This document shows positions 1 through 11,958 of a stretch of DNA of 64,000 nt, piece by piece. Position numbers and translations under genes: made by a program. The DNA is from Pseudopyrenochaeta lycopersici (lineage: Eukaryota > Ascomycota > Dothideomycetes > Pleosporales > Pseudopyrenochaetaceae). The DNA lies in NCBI GenBank assembly GCA_003313425.1, contig NHZP01000014.1, positions 682,001-746,000 of the forward strand, in the 5' to 3' direction. Every line of letters starts with the position of its first letter. The first letter of the stretch is position 1. The notes below the pieces were generated by a model that was not told the DNA's origin, made no database searches, and was given only the letters and a program-made list of their open reading frames with translations.

Positions 1-389
1 CTCAAACTGATCTTGCCAAGCAAGCGAAAACTCTTTCAAAATGCATGGATAGCTGTTGGGTAGTCGAAGGCTCGTGGGGTTGGCATCGTACATCATGGTT
101 ATTCTTGTGCTTTGTGCATTACCGTAATCATTCTGCTGAATCGCAATGAATTATGGCGTGCTAGGCTTATTCTAACGCTTTGCTTGTATATGAAAGCAAG
201 CTGAGACTATAACAAACTTGTCCTGCTCTTATCGTACCACCAGGATTCGAGGATGATTCGTCATGCAGCGGGACTTCTGGAAGTTACTAGCTGATGCTGC
301 CGGCTTCATCAGCGAAGATCCGGCTATTCAACTTTCAAGAATAAACCCGAAGAGTACGACGAGTTCAGCCAACCGGAGATTGAGACTAC
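1..389. other. No gene seen at window start
   Basis: I see no convincing coding frame, RNA gene or repeat here. It lies beyond the 3' end of the broken minus-strand gene that follows. Confidence 0.4.
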
Positions 390-1183
390 TTAGGTGCTTT
401 GAAAGAGACTCCAAGAAATCGTGGTGACCTCCATTTTCCAGAAGGACTCATCAGGATGCATCCGCACATTTCTGTATGCCCTCCAGAGAGAGACCAATGG
501 CCAGTCCGGGCCAAACTGGACCCCCGTCGGGTCAAAGACGTACATTCCAGAATTGAGGGCGATAACAAATGCACAGTGCCAAAGGCGATGTGGCGGGGCT
601 GTGACGAAACGAAGCTTAAAGACCCCAAGAACATTCAGGTCGTGCTCTTCGCTCTCAGTTAGCTACAGGAGATATACATATAGACAGGAGATCATTCACC
701 TGCAAAGCGATGCCCATCTTTCCATTCTAGAAGCGGCACAGCAAGATCTCGGACCGAAAATTCGCACATGAGGTGGAAGATCACTGCCCACTTCCACCAC
801 TGAGCGTTCGAAGGCGATCGCAGAGGGATGTTTCCGGCCGCAAAGTACACACACGCGGGTTCCCAGCCCATTGCAGCTCGATATATCCTACAGCTAGGCA
901 TAAAAAGCTCCTGTAGGCTCACCGCGATCCGGCCCAGCCTCGCTTCCTCACTGTTGTTGCTTGCGTCGTGGTCGGTACAGAACTGCACATCATCAAACAG
1001 ATCTGCTCCGTAGATCGTAGAGCAGACGCGGCACCGAGCACCAGAAGGAAAACATTCAGGCCTGGCATAGGCCGGTGGCGATCCAATATGAAGAGAGGTT
1101 GCTGGCATCCTTTTCGTAGAGGTGATTCCAAGACGCGAATTCAATGTACATGATATTACGCACTGGGAGATTTTCAATGGCAC
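390..1183 (-). pseudogene. Degenerate minus-strand gene, function unknown
   Basis: Two stretches on the minus strand read like ordinary protein. One (about 1064 down to 692) includes GADLFDDVQFCTDHDA, AMGWEPACVYFAAG and LLEWKDGHRF. The other (662 down to a TAA at 392-390) includes LWHCAFVIALNSGMYVFDP and VQFGPDWPLVSLWRAY. A plausible 37-nt intron (donor GTGAAT at 699, acceptor TAG at 663) lies between them, but splicing it shifts the frame by one base. A second frame break lies near 1060-1090, where upstream sequence continues in another frame. No intact start or single open frame joins the parts, so I call it a pseudogene. I do not recognise the family. It could instead be a multi-exon gene whose splice sites I have misjudged. 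Confidence 0.4.
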
Positions 1184-2268
1184 AATTAATTAGTTGCCAA
1201 GAGAGTTTGCCTCCGATGTTTGACACCAACCAGAACTCTACCAAGGTGAAGAGTGCGCGGACTTTGGTAATACTTGTTTCTGGTCCTACTTGGTCAAGTA
1301 CTCAGCTCCCGCTAAGGCAAAACAATGCATAGTGAATCTCTCTTCCTGATAAATGACGGATCAGCTGTGGGAGTATAGTTCTGAAGCCTAGAAAGAGGAG
1401 AAAGTCTCAGCAATGGTTATCTATGATTAAAAGCTTCTAAAGTTGGACTCTCCACAATTTGCCACTGCACCCAACAACTGTGTCATGATCTCAGTTTCCT
1501 TAAAGCAACAAATTTCAAGAAGCTATCTGCACCATGACTTTCCGTGTGATCAAAATGATCGGAGGCCCCTCAGTGATTAAAACAATGAATTTGGTAGAGT
1601 TAGACATCGTTACTATGAGCTTGTTACCAAAAGCCAAAAAAAAGGAGGAAAGCATTTGAAGAGGAGAGGAGTTGATCATGTTGGTCTGCCAAGGACGTTG
1701 ACGTTGGAACTAATGCTGGCCATATTTTCATGAGACCATGAACGTTGAAAATATGTCAGTAGTGAAATTGAATTGTTTTGCGCTATGTTTGAACGACAAG
1801 GCGGCTCACCTGTTCTATCTGTTAAATGCTGTACGACGGGAGGACATTGGTGCTGCCTGCAACGAAGTCGGAAATCTCGATATCCTAAAGATTAAGGAGT
1901 TCTTTAAGGAAACGCGCCTATTTTCGGTGAACTGCTATTGACAATAATGCTTAATGAAGACGAAGGTTGTAAACTTTCTATGATTGACGATGGCGAAAGA
2001 CGCGAACAAGTTGACGTTTTTTCAGGATGGATTAAGCTAATAAGTTTTGATTAAAATGAAGTGAAAGGCAGCAATGCAGATTTGGAAGGCACAATTTCAG
2101 TGGGCCGTTCGAGTCACATGCTGCGGCACTGAGTTGCTGATATGAGCTCAATCGCTTCCAGGAGATCAACCCAGCAGAGACACCTATCACGTTCGTACGC
2201 TACCATTTTCCATTTAGCATTTCAAATTAACTGTACTGATACATACTTTAAGATCTAAGACCTGAAAT
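1184..2268. other. AT-rich intergenic sequence
   Basis: No supported gene. A 67-codon ATG frame at 1738-1941 (+) has no recognisable motif and sits in AT-rich sequence; I regard it as chance. Confidence 0.4.
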
Positions 2269-2668
2269 ATGTCTGGCTACATCACCGCCCACGAGCTGAT
2301 GGTCCAGAGGGACCAGGCAATCCAATCTTTCCTCCGACATGGTAGACGTGTAGATGCCCTTCGCGCCGCTGGGGTTCTACCAACAAATCGCAGATTCAGA
2401 AGCCACCGCATCGGCCAGAGAGTCGATATCCGCAGCATTATGCGGCTCAGCGGTCAGATCGAAGATGCACTCAAGACAGAGCGTTCGTTCAATGGGTGGT
2501 GGTCGGCTCTCACTCCTGTATGTGTTTTGAGAGCAAAAGCCTTTAAACTCACAGCATACAGCGGTTGCTAAGAGAATGCGTAGACCGACCGCGAAACTCG
2601 CCTCCACAATGCCTGGTACATGCTGTTTCATAGACAGAAGCGTGGGGATTGAGCGACTTAGACCATGA
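2269..2668 (+). CDS. Small protein, member A of a putative local family
   Basis: Proposed exons are 2269-2517 and 2555-2668, giving 120 residues, with a short 37-nt intron (GTATGT..CACAG). The intron is shorter than others in the window, so the 3' end is uncertain; without splicing the frame stops at 2571. The first exon is rich in Arg, Leu and Gln and probably helical, with no signal peptide or membrane segment. It contains LRAAGVLPTNRRFRS and ends TERSFNGWWSALTP directly before the intron. The gene at 6108 has GILPQNTEYKER, and those at 6108 and 10559 have a similar aromatic box before a splice donor, so I infer three diverged copies. Function unknown. Confidence 0.38.
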
Positions 2669-2784
2669 GGGCGACGGGGAGAAATCGAAGCACTTCACCA
2701 GCGGTGCGTAGAATACGGTACCTATAATAGTTCCCAGCTGAGGGAAATATACATTTAGGCTTTGGGCAATGTTTTTTGTCTTCT

Positions 2785-3311
2785 TCATAATTTCTTGAAT
2801 TCAAGTAATGACTGTGCCTGTCCAAACTTCTTTCTGTCTTCCAAGACGCTTATTGAGATCATGCAGGAAAACAGTAATGCCATGTCTTTCTGATCGGGAA
2901 ACATCAGTTCTGGAGGATAGATATCTTCAAAATCATCGCCTTTGAAGGCTGCATGTCTGCCTCTGCTCCCAAAATGCTCTTGATCAATCAGAGAAATATG
3001 TGTCTGTTTTATGCATCTATGACAGTACTGGCCATGCGTGGCCACATTTAGATTCTTTCTTCACCGTCACTTGGCAGCTTTTAACGCTCGTAAGCTGAAG
3101 CCAGTTCTCTCGGAGCATCATTTTGGTTAGCACAATCACACAGTCCGCCTTCATCGAAATCTCTGTGATGACAAACACACAGCCTTCCACCAGAACGAAA
3201 CTCCATTTTCTCGTATCTCGTCAACTTATGGCTCTTAGATCTCGAGATTTCTCTGTTTACACCTGCACCCAAGGTTTGCCGCAACAATTGAAACTTGACT
3301 GTTGTCATCAT
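2785..3311 (-). pseudogene. Possible decayed minus-strand gene
   Basis: From an ATG at 3311 the minus strand reads 76 protein-like residues (for example RYEKMEFRSGGRL and HHRDFDEGGLCDC) to a TAA at 3081. Beyond two further in-frame stops, a different frame (3045 down to 2785) is open and includes FEDIYPPELMFPDQKDMALL and SVLEDRKKFGQAQSLLEF. The composition suggests two pieces of one former gene separated by stops and a frameshift. No start other than GTG opens the second piece. No family recognised; two unrelated chance frames remain possible. Confidence 0.25.
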
Positions 3312-6107
3312 GCGCGCTTCCCCTCCCAGTCACTCCCGACTACGAACCTGCCGCCGATGTACCACTCTTCCTCAACAGTAAATAGCCGATGGCGGTTTCT
3401 ATGCTGTTGAACATTTCAAGGCCATCAGGGCTATAATCTGTGGTTACAAGTTATCATAAAGAAGAGCTCTGAGCCACCTTATGAGCGGTTATCTAATAGG
3501 CTACCATGTTCTACATGAAAGACTAGCTAACGTTGGGCTGCCAGGCTTCATATATACCCGCCGTTCATGCTCCTCAGCCCGCGAGTATTATTTTGCCACC
3601 TACAGAGCTATTTGGACCATAGACACAAAGCTCGACAATATTTGCTCAGGAGTAGAAATCCAACTCTAGATCGCAATAACTCTGAATCAAGGCTTTTTGG
3701 CGGTAACACCCATCTCACTATCTATACCTGATGATCAGGTACGCTGTTTGTGAAGATGTCTCGCTAACTTGGGTACTACATGGCGCTGACATGTGGCGGT
3801 TACTTTTCGACATGCCCATTCATCTTAGAAATCACTGAAGCACCTTTGCTCACTTTCCAAACTCATATAAATAACGACGTGGTCACTTACAGCCGTGTCT
3901 TGTTAATGATACATCTGTTCTATTGTCGTCGAAGAAAAACGAGAGACATGTAACCTAAACGAGGGTTTGTGGGTGCAGCTCCAAACCATTACAGAATATT
4001 TGCTTGATTAGACCAGACTCTTTCCTCTGCAGAAACTACGTAATGGTAAACAAATAAATTCTAATGGATGGTATTGAAAACTAAATGCACATGGTTTTGT
4101 TTCCCATGTATCTCTTTTCATACCCGTATAATCTCCATCTACGTCGCTCAGTCGTCCTCTCTTAATTTAGAGTCTCCGTTTGCCGGTACGATGTCGACAT
4201 ATTTGTAGCACGATGAGGATAGCATCATGATTCTAACCCAGACTCCACTACCACAAGTTAACCTGTGAAAGAGACCATCTATGCTCGGGTCTCTCCTCAC
4301 TGGACACCCGAGATATCCTATTACTCGTCTCCATCACAGAGTGGTCCTTACAATAGTTCTCGTTATATCCGCCGAGAGCAAGAGGCGATTCTACCTTGCA
4401 TAGATTTCGCGGCCCTTGTGCGCCTCCAATCTGTGAACTCAGGTTCCCACTCTCCCCGTTGTGCCTCCCCCTTTACCACTTGTATCTTCCATATGTCAAG
4501 ACTCCTGTCTGTGCCATCTCCTGGCTTGGAGCGATCGAGGTGGGGATTGGGCTCTGGAGGGTAGACGAGAGTTATATTGAGATCAAAGCAGGACGAAAGA
4601 CAAATTGCGGAATAGCGTAGCGGTGATGCGGTGCGAAGCCTTTAGTTTGAGGATTAAAAGTTCATCAATAGGTACAATGCCGTTCGTGAGGTGTAAGATG
4701 CCTTTGGTGGTACTGTTGAGAGCGGTAAGCGGGGGGTGTTCTTGTCTGTGGCACAGGCTTTCAGTTTGGGAGGCAAACATCAGGAAAGCTTCATGTAGGG
4801 CTCGCTCTTCAAACCGACAGCATTGAAACATTAAGATCCTGCCGTTGCCTACTCCACATCTCACACCTCTACTTCACCATGGATATAGCAGAATTTTGTA
4901 CGTTACTCTGTTTCGCGTGCCAAAGCTGTGATTGCAAACCTGCTGCATCCTCGCCTTCACGGCTGTGCATCTACATATCACCCATCGAGCGGAGCTGAGT
5001 GCCGCTCCACATGGAAAATATCTCTCATATATGTAAAGGTAAGCAAAAAATTCCATAGGTCCAGAGTTCACCATTCTTAGTCCTTTTCCCTGCCCATAGT
5101 CTTAAGAAATGAGCTAGTTAAGGTCAACTGAACCACTATTAGGGTCACCGTTCTCTTCATCGACTATCTTGCCAACAGCTTCCGAAGTCACCGAATTGAT
5201 GTCAAGTATCTGACGGCTATTTTCAAGCGCGCGATCCTCCGTTGAGTCCAACTCTTCCATACGCTTCGCCCTGGTGCTGCATCACGCACTTCTTGGCCTA
5301 CCAATCCGGTGCTCCGTATGACACTGCTGCAGTGACTCCAACATTCAACCGTTGGATAAGAATAAGAAAATAGTCAGCCCAGACTCCCGTCTTGTGGTCG
5401 AAAGCTTTGGGTCAAACCGGTCATAATATTATGAACCTACACTTGTGTCTAGGTGCGGCATTCAAGGCGGACTTCCATCTTCCTTATAGAGATTGTTTCA
5501 ATAATAATTCCCAATATCGATGGGGAAATGATACATTCAGGTTATGGTCTGGTGGTTGTGGTATGCCACAACACGGACTCAGAGCCTGAACGCAATGAGC
5601 CTCAACGATGCAACTGAGTTCGCGGGCGACCGGACCTTTCCCCAACTGAAAGAAAATAGGTTTTGAACATCCAATTTTCATATCTTCGACAATTTTATTC
5701 CTGAAATGACCATATCTACTATCAGTGATCGTCAATCTATCGCTAATTCATATATCAGAGTGTTACAGCAACGGAAGAGATACCAAGGCCTTTCCCGCTA
5801 CGACCTTGGACAGCCACTTAAATGCAATATGAATCATTCTATACTGACGTGAATGGGAAACTGTATGCGTGGACACTGTCGCCCCGTGCGCAAGGTGGTA
5901 TTATCAAGGCCCATTTTTGTTGTCTCTTGACTCCTTGCTCTTTAACCTTTTCACCCACCACTGCTGCCACCACCACCAGTACGTATACCATTTGATACAC
6001 TGACAAAAACGTAAATATCCCTTGTGAGAAGCAGTATGTTAGATTAGTGTTGGACAAAGTGTTAATTTATGTGGCAGATTACGAACAACACAACAAACTG
6101 CTCCAAC
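3312..6107. other. 2.8-kb stretch without a supported gene
   Basis: Only short frames occur. A minus-strand frame around 4583-4840 (including KGILHLTNGIVPIDELLIL) has mildly protein-like composition, but I find no ATG-initiated model with splice sites. No tRNA, repeat or transposon end is visible. Confidence 0.4.
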
Positions 6108-6654
6108 ATGCCCATCGACCTGTCCGACCTCGCGCTCTGCCAGCACTTGGCTGAATTCGCTGTATTTATGACCAAAAATAATGATAAAGATAGAGAATAT
6201 AGAGGCTAATAAGCACTTTTAGCTTGCCAGTGCGCGCTACGACCTGGAACTTCACATCCGCAGCGGGATCCTTCCACAGAACACCGAGTACAAAGAGCGC
6301 CTCGAGGCGAAAATTGCGCGATGGGAAGAGCTCTTAGACGTTTTTGAGAAGCGCTATCGGCATGAGTTCTGGCGCCTGGTCAAACGTGAGTGCATTCCTC
6401 CTCGCTCAGTTTGGTAATTAGGCCCTGTGGGGAGAATGGAGGGATTTCATCTTTAGACCTCGATTCTTGATCGATTTCATATTCTCTTGCTATATTGTAT
6501 CCACCATCATAGTCACTAACTATTTGTATAGATTGAGCACCGACGCTCGCGCCCCTCGCCGAAGAAGAACGAGGACGAGGACAAGGACAAGGATGAGCAC
6601 AAGGATGAGCACAAGGATGAAGACGACAAACGGCCTTCGGGCAAACGATTATGA
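6108..6654 (+). CDS. Small charged protein, member B of a putative local family
   Basis: Exon 1 is 6108-6161. A 61-nt intron (6162-6222, branch-like CTAAT) precedes exon 2 from 6223, which encodes RYDLELHIRSGILPQNTEY and FEKRYRHEFWRL. The second intron ends at 6531 behind a good CTAAC branch point. Its donor is ambiguous. GTCAAA at 6379 keeps the frame into a charged tail (KKNEDEDKDKDEHKDEHKDED) ending at 6654, total 110 residues. The stronger GTGAGT at 6386 leads to a stop almost at once. The aromatic box before the intron and the G-I-L-P-x-N motif resemble the gene at 2269. No signal peptide or known domain; function unknown. Confidence 0.42.
6571..6624 (+). repeat. 12-bp tandem repeat in coding frame
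   Basis: AAGGATGAGCAC occurs twice in direct tandem (6589-6612) followed by a variant copy (AAGGATGAAGAC, 6613-6624), preceded by GAC/GAG/AAG triplets. In the tail frame of the small gene it encodes repeated Lys-Asp-Glu-His. Confidence 0.8.
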
Positions 6655-6976
6655 GAGCTGTAGTTTGTATTGTATAGAATAATAACATGGTCTGCTCTCC
6701 TTCATACTATTCTCCAAGCATAGCTATCCTAAAGTCTTATCAAACATCCATCATACACAGTACACCCTACCCCAGGCACTATCACATACCTTCGAGGCTC
6801 TCCAACCCTATCGTTGGGTTGACAGACAAAGCATTCGATTCAGCAGGTTGAAGTCATCGACGGCTACTTCGGGCTTAAATTCCCCGGCAGCTGGAAGGCA
6901 ATGTATTCGGCAAGGCATTACATTGATTGACATATATACGGGTATCATGCGATTGTATACATCCTCACTCTCATAC

Positions 6977-9514
6977 CTATTCTTCCAGCCAGTCTGCAGC
7001 GCCATCAATAGCCTTTGCAGCAATGTCAACCCACTTCCTGACCGCGTCATCGTTATTCTCGTCGATGCCTTCAACAATACCCGGGAATGTCGCACCAGCA
7101 TATCCAGTCCATTTTCCAGGTGCAAAGACGACGTGTTTAAACCAGGGCCGTCCATCCAGGCCTTCTGGATGCAAGAATTTACGCTCAAGAAACTTATATT
7201 TTGTGTTGACAGCGCGAATAGCAAGGTAGAGTTGAACTTTCTTCCAGGGCTGCCACCATGGGATGTCGCCGATGTGAGCATAGTCTTCAAGTAGCTGGGC
7301 AGCGTTGCCATCATGAATGAGTGAAGCGAATGTGAAATGTGATGTTGCATCGTCGAGAGGCGCCCAGAGATCATCTTTGCCGTCATTGGAGGTAGTGTAG
7401 CCGGTTTCCTTTGCCTTCTGTTTGACAGAGTCTATGTACCTCTGTAAGCCAACCGCATACTCTGTAGCATTCAGCTGCAAGACTGGAGTCTCAACAAGTT
7501 TAGCAGCAACGAGCGCCCAGACCTTAGCAATGGTCTCGTGGTATTCAAAACTTGGGTCCCCAAAGCGTTCCATCCAGTCGTAAGAATCATAGTTGCTGTG
7601 ATAGTGATAAACGGCGGATTGAGATCCGAATCCAAATCCCATATCGATGGAAGGAACACCGGCGAAGTCTTGGAAGGCAGTGAAGTCGCTACCAGAGCCC
7701 ATGGTAGCGACATGCTTGTCCCATGCGGTGTACACTGACTGGTTAGGAATAGTCTGGTTGGGGGATGGCACAATCCGCACTGGCAATTGTCAGTCAATTC
7801 CAAGGTATTACAAGCGCTCCGGGTTCGACTTACAAGTTTCTTCGACAAGCTTGCTGAGGAGCGGTGCCGCAGAAAGGCGGAAGTTCGGTCCGTTCGTTCC
7901 CACATCTACGTTTAGATATGCAACAGCAGCAGCCGACAGCCAAGGCAAATATTCTTCTACCCACTCTGTGCTCCCTACTAAGCCGTATTCTTCACCATCC
8001 CAACTGGCGAAGACAATCGTTCTCATCGGTTTCCAACCTGCTTGAGCCGCCAATCCAAAGCTCCTGATAACTTCGTTAAAGGCCGCAGAGCCGCTGTTCG
8101 GATCTCCTGCGCCACCAGCGATCCAGGCATCACGATGGTTGCCCAGAACAACGACTTCATCTGGAATCGTGCCATTGATGATGCCAATGACGTTCCACAG
8201 CGGAGTAGTAACGTACTCCTGCTCATTTACGAGGTTTAAGACTAGATGGTCTGGCGAAGGGCCGATGTTATACTCGACGCCTTTGTAATCCAGCCCACCC
8301 CCATGCCAGTATTGGTTGAACGATGATGCTTTTCGGCCGTGGCCATTCAAAGCTTTCAGAAGCGGCAGCGCGTCGAGGTAGGAGATAGGAAGAGAGGGAA
8401 TATGAGGAATAGCGTGATCAACTGGCAGGCGAGGGGCGCCAGGCTTTGAAGGGTAGCCAGGCGTAGTGGGATCGCCTGGTGCGAAACCTGCCGCTCGTCA
8501 GTATGGAATAAATCTTTCAACAGGAGTTGGCTAACTCAAGAACTGGACGCTGCCGCGCTGCACACTGCTCGGTTGCCGCGATGGCCCTTCTGGATAGGTG
8601 GCGTTTCCATTTTTCTCAGTGACATCCCCATCATCGCCAGGATCTGTATAGATTACTACGCCAACCATACCCAGCTCCTGGGCACGCTTGACCTTTAAGC
8701 CTCGAAAGACGCCACCATACTTGGCAAGTGCAATTTTGCCCTTTAAGCTGATCTTCGCAGCTTCCAGTTCCTCAAAATCCTTGTATGTTCCATAGTTGAC
8801 AAAGACGTAGGGCGCTGTGACGTTACCCGATGCGCTGTACCCGTGGAACGTTGGTATTCTGTCTGCGAGTTGACTCGACCTGTCCTCGTCAAGCACATCC
8901 TCCTCTAATCGTGCTTCGTACTTGACTGCCCATTCTTCGGCTGCAATCGCAGCTGAGCCGTCCCTAGCCGGCTTTTGTTTCTCGGTCTTCTCCAGCAGAG
9001 CTAACCGGTGACCTTTGGGGTAGTTGATGTAGACATCGTAATCCACAATCGTAGTCGCGATCCCGAACTCTTCCCACCGCTCCCTTGTCCACAGAGCTTG
9101 GCTCAGGTTCTTGCCTGCCAAATGCGGCCCACTTGTATAGTATCTGCTCCATTGCCTAGCCCTTTCCGCATCTGGTGTCCCCAGTAGTATGGTCTGCAGC
9201 TCATCATAGTCCAGCCCTGTCTTGTGCAGCCAGCCCTCGGGGATTTGAGAGGCGGTAAATGGGTAGTGTTTTACCTGGCCCAGTTTCGTTGCAGGGTTTT
9301 GGTGATTAAGGGGGGCAAAGCTAAAAAGACAAACTGCTACAACCCCTCCTATGACTATGGTAGCGGAAAGGAGGGATGTGCAGATGCAGCGCAGTCGATG
9401 ATGTGGGTAGCGGTCGCGGTGGGGCCTCACGTCCACCCGCTGGATAAGAGGCGTGCGTTCGTCTGGCATTGCGCCGATGGGCTTCTCATTGCTCGCCAGG
9501 AGCTGGTTAATCAT
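6977..9514 (-). CDS. Membrane-anchored M28 glutamate carboxypeptidase II-like peptidase
   Basis: Exons 9514-8536, 8487-7834 and 7779-6977 (introns of 48 and 54 nt) encode 811 residues, close to human GCPII at 750. A single hydrophobic helix at about residues 45-67 after a basic N-terminus indicates a type II membrane protein with the enzyme on the outer or lumenal side. A PA-like insert, the M28 domain and a C-terminal dimerisation-like domain follow. The two-zinc ligands and catalytic Glu of the family can be matched: His444 (GNHRDAW), Asp455 (GDPNSG), Glu492/Glu493 (WDGEEYG), Asp521 (NVDVG) and His605 (YHYHSNYDSY). The expected activity is release of C-terminal glutamate or similar residues from peptides; substrate is not determined by sequence. 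It lies alone among broken genes but on the same strand as the oxoprolinase and cyclotransferase downstream. Confidence 0.93.
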
Positions 9515-10558
9515 AGAGTGCAGCTTTCAAGATACCTGCCGGAGGTATTTGAGATGATGGGTTGTGGCTAAGAGCTCCACGAAGCGATGATGATGTTTGA
9601 GCACGGGTTGATGGCGTCACACATGCTGCATCGCACATCTAATCTTATCACTTGGCTACGGTACCAGGGTCAAGCAATTGGCTAAAACAGCCACTGAACC
9701 TACAACATGGAACAGCCATTCACGTTCCACAACTTGTTCTACCCTCTCGATAAGTTCAAGCTCTACGCTTCGGGGTATAATAAATCCCACGATTAATGAC
9801 TATAGCCGTGCAACCCATCCGTTGGTTGATGGTATACTCTAGGTGTGATCGAGTTCCAAATATAGCACAGGAATCTTACCATAATTTCTCATCTTCCGTT
9901 CGCAATCATATGGTCGATGACATGAATCACTTCTATTTCCTTTTCCAATCGTATCTTTGGCATAGCTGTGGGGCCTCTGCCCATTACCTTCGCCTTTGAC
10001 AACTGCACAATGATCTTTCCATGGTTACTTCGTCCTACATCTTATCGAAATTCTTGGCTTCAATTGTTAGAAACTCCCTCACAAGACCAAGGCCCAAGAG
10101 GACAAGATCGTTAAAACCAGATCGACCTCTTCATTTATAGGCATCCTGAGAGTGTCACTCTACCAGAGGAATTTACTACGTGGAGTCAGTACTAGACTAT
10201 TCAGTGCACAGTCTATAACAGTCTATAACTCCAAAGTAAGAGGGAATCCAGTGTTCCTTTGCTTATAACATGAAAATACCCTTCAAATTTGTATGCGTGT
10301 GCTCGTCTCATGCTGACAGGGACCTAGAAGATTATTGTAAAGTTGAAAATCTCCTATCTCCAGTCGATTCGTGAGAGTCATGGGGTTTTCATTCTACATA
10401 ATGTCCTCTTCAATGTTCTGTGCGATAGTGCTATTATGTTTGCAACGGTGAAGACTTTTAATAGCAATCTATCACGATCTCTTCCTCCTCCAAAGCTATT
10501 TTGATTACCAAACAACCCACAAACCCAAATCCTCACCAAAACTTCGCAAATCCATACT
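9515..10558. other. Intergenic; promoter side of the M28 peptidase
   Basis: No supported gene. Contains the upstream region of the minus-strand peptidase. Nothing else recognised. Confidence 0.4.
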
Positions 10559-10961
10559 ATGAACCCTCCAGCTTCTGCAGCAGTTACTCAGCTAGATTCT
10601 TTGAAGACTCAAGCCAATGTTTGTGCGAGTGTAGCTCGTCTCTACTTCAAAGAATGGCTCGATTGCCACCGCAGGCTCTTCCTCCTCTCGCAATGCGCAC
10701 GCTACGAGTACTTCACCAGAAATCCAGCCGAAGTAAATGCACTGATCTTAAAAGACCTGCGCTGTAAGCCGCTTCGTGAGTGCGTGCAAAACGTGCTCAA
10801 GCTGCAGCGAGAGCTAAAGAAGCTGGAGAAGTAGATGCGGGAGATGGTGAAGAAAGAGAAAGAATATAATGCGCAGTTCTGGGCTCTTTCGAGGTATGCC
10901 TGCATGTATAAGCGCGAGGAAGTATGGTGATTAATGTGATTCTAGGACGATGCGGCAGTAA
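10559..10961 (+). pseudogene. Small protein gene, member C, with in-frame TAG
   Basis: The ATG at 10559 opens 91 codons ending LKKLEK-TAG (10832-10834). The same frame continues past the stop with MREMVKKEKEYNAQFWALSR to a good donor (GTATGC at 10894), a 52-nt intron and a second exon 10946-10961 ending TAA. The spliced length is an exact multiple of three, and the post-stop segment carries the aromatic box seen before the intron in the genes at 2269 and 6108. This points to one nonsense change, possibly CAG to TAG, in an otherwise intact gene. The truncated 91-residue form could still be made. Composition is helical and charged, with no signal peptide. Function unknown. Confidence 0.42.
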
Positions 10962-10965
10962 TTCC

Positions 10966-11200
10966 CTATGATTTCCTCCAACCAGGTGCCAACCCATCGA
11001 ACTCCATCCCCAACAACGCTTCTTGCACTTCTTTCCTCCTTTCTTCACCCCTGCTCGACACCGCCTCAGTTTTCCAATAGGACTTCTTCTGGTTGAGCTT
11101 GTCACTACCAGCCTCAGCGCGGTAGTCTTGTTCGTCCAGGATGCAAAATCACTCGGTTTCTGTCGCTGCATCCGAAGTAGAAAACCAGTACCAATCAATG
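10966..11200 (-). pseudogene. Remnant of a minus-strand gene
   Basis: Reading leftward from about 11200, one minus-strand frame gives IDWYWFSTSDAATETE, a TGA at 11151-11149, then FCILDEQDYRAEAG, KLNQKKSYWKTEAV, RRKEVQEALLGMEFDGLAP and a TAG at 10968-10966. The text on both sides of the stop looks like normal protein. Further upstream (to about 11440) more protein-like pieces occur in other frames with stops. This fits a decayed gene whose 3' end lies 4 bp from the end of the small plus-strand gene. Family not recognised. Confidence 0.4.
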
Positions 11201-11923
11201 TTTTGATTTACAAGAGCACTTCCTCAGACCGATATCACACAGTCCTACTCAACACCAGTACTGAAACACCTACATCCCGTCTGCGACTGCATATCACATC
11301 TCCACAATCTCTTCATTCACAGCTGAACTATGCAAGCGAAGAGATTTCAAAGCAACAACAATTTCTTCTTACCCAGGATTCTGGTTCTACACCAATGACA
11401 CAAGCATCTCACTTGGTGCGAAGGTAGCGGATTGCCATGCCAGAGCACATCTCGGGAAGTACGCGATGACAGCATGCAGATGGAGACAGTGTTTGCGACA
11501 AGATTTTCTCATCGAACATTCAGACTGAGCAGGTGATTTCGATAGTGGACAAATTTATTTCGCTTCTGTTCCAACAGTTCATGGCAGTCAACGGAAGTTC
11601 AGGGAGTCAAAATAAATATTTTCTCGATTCATCTTTATCATATGCCCCATGGAGCTGCTAATTTGAAATAATTCGCCGCCTTTAGCACAACAGTGGTCAG
11701 TATCTGCTCAGCAAGTTAACGGTGTTAAGCTCAAAAGCTTTCGATTCTAATTTTGTAGGACATGGTTCATTCGAAAATCGAATATCGCAGTATAACATGC
11801 CCAAGCGATAAGATGTCTTTTGAAGTGCTGGCAAGTCTCAATAGTCTTCGCTTCACTCCAACTCTAGCCACTACGTTGACCCAGAAATCTGACTAGTTCT
11901 TTAATCACCACCAGCATCATCAT

Positions 11924-11958
<35 letters not shown>

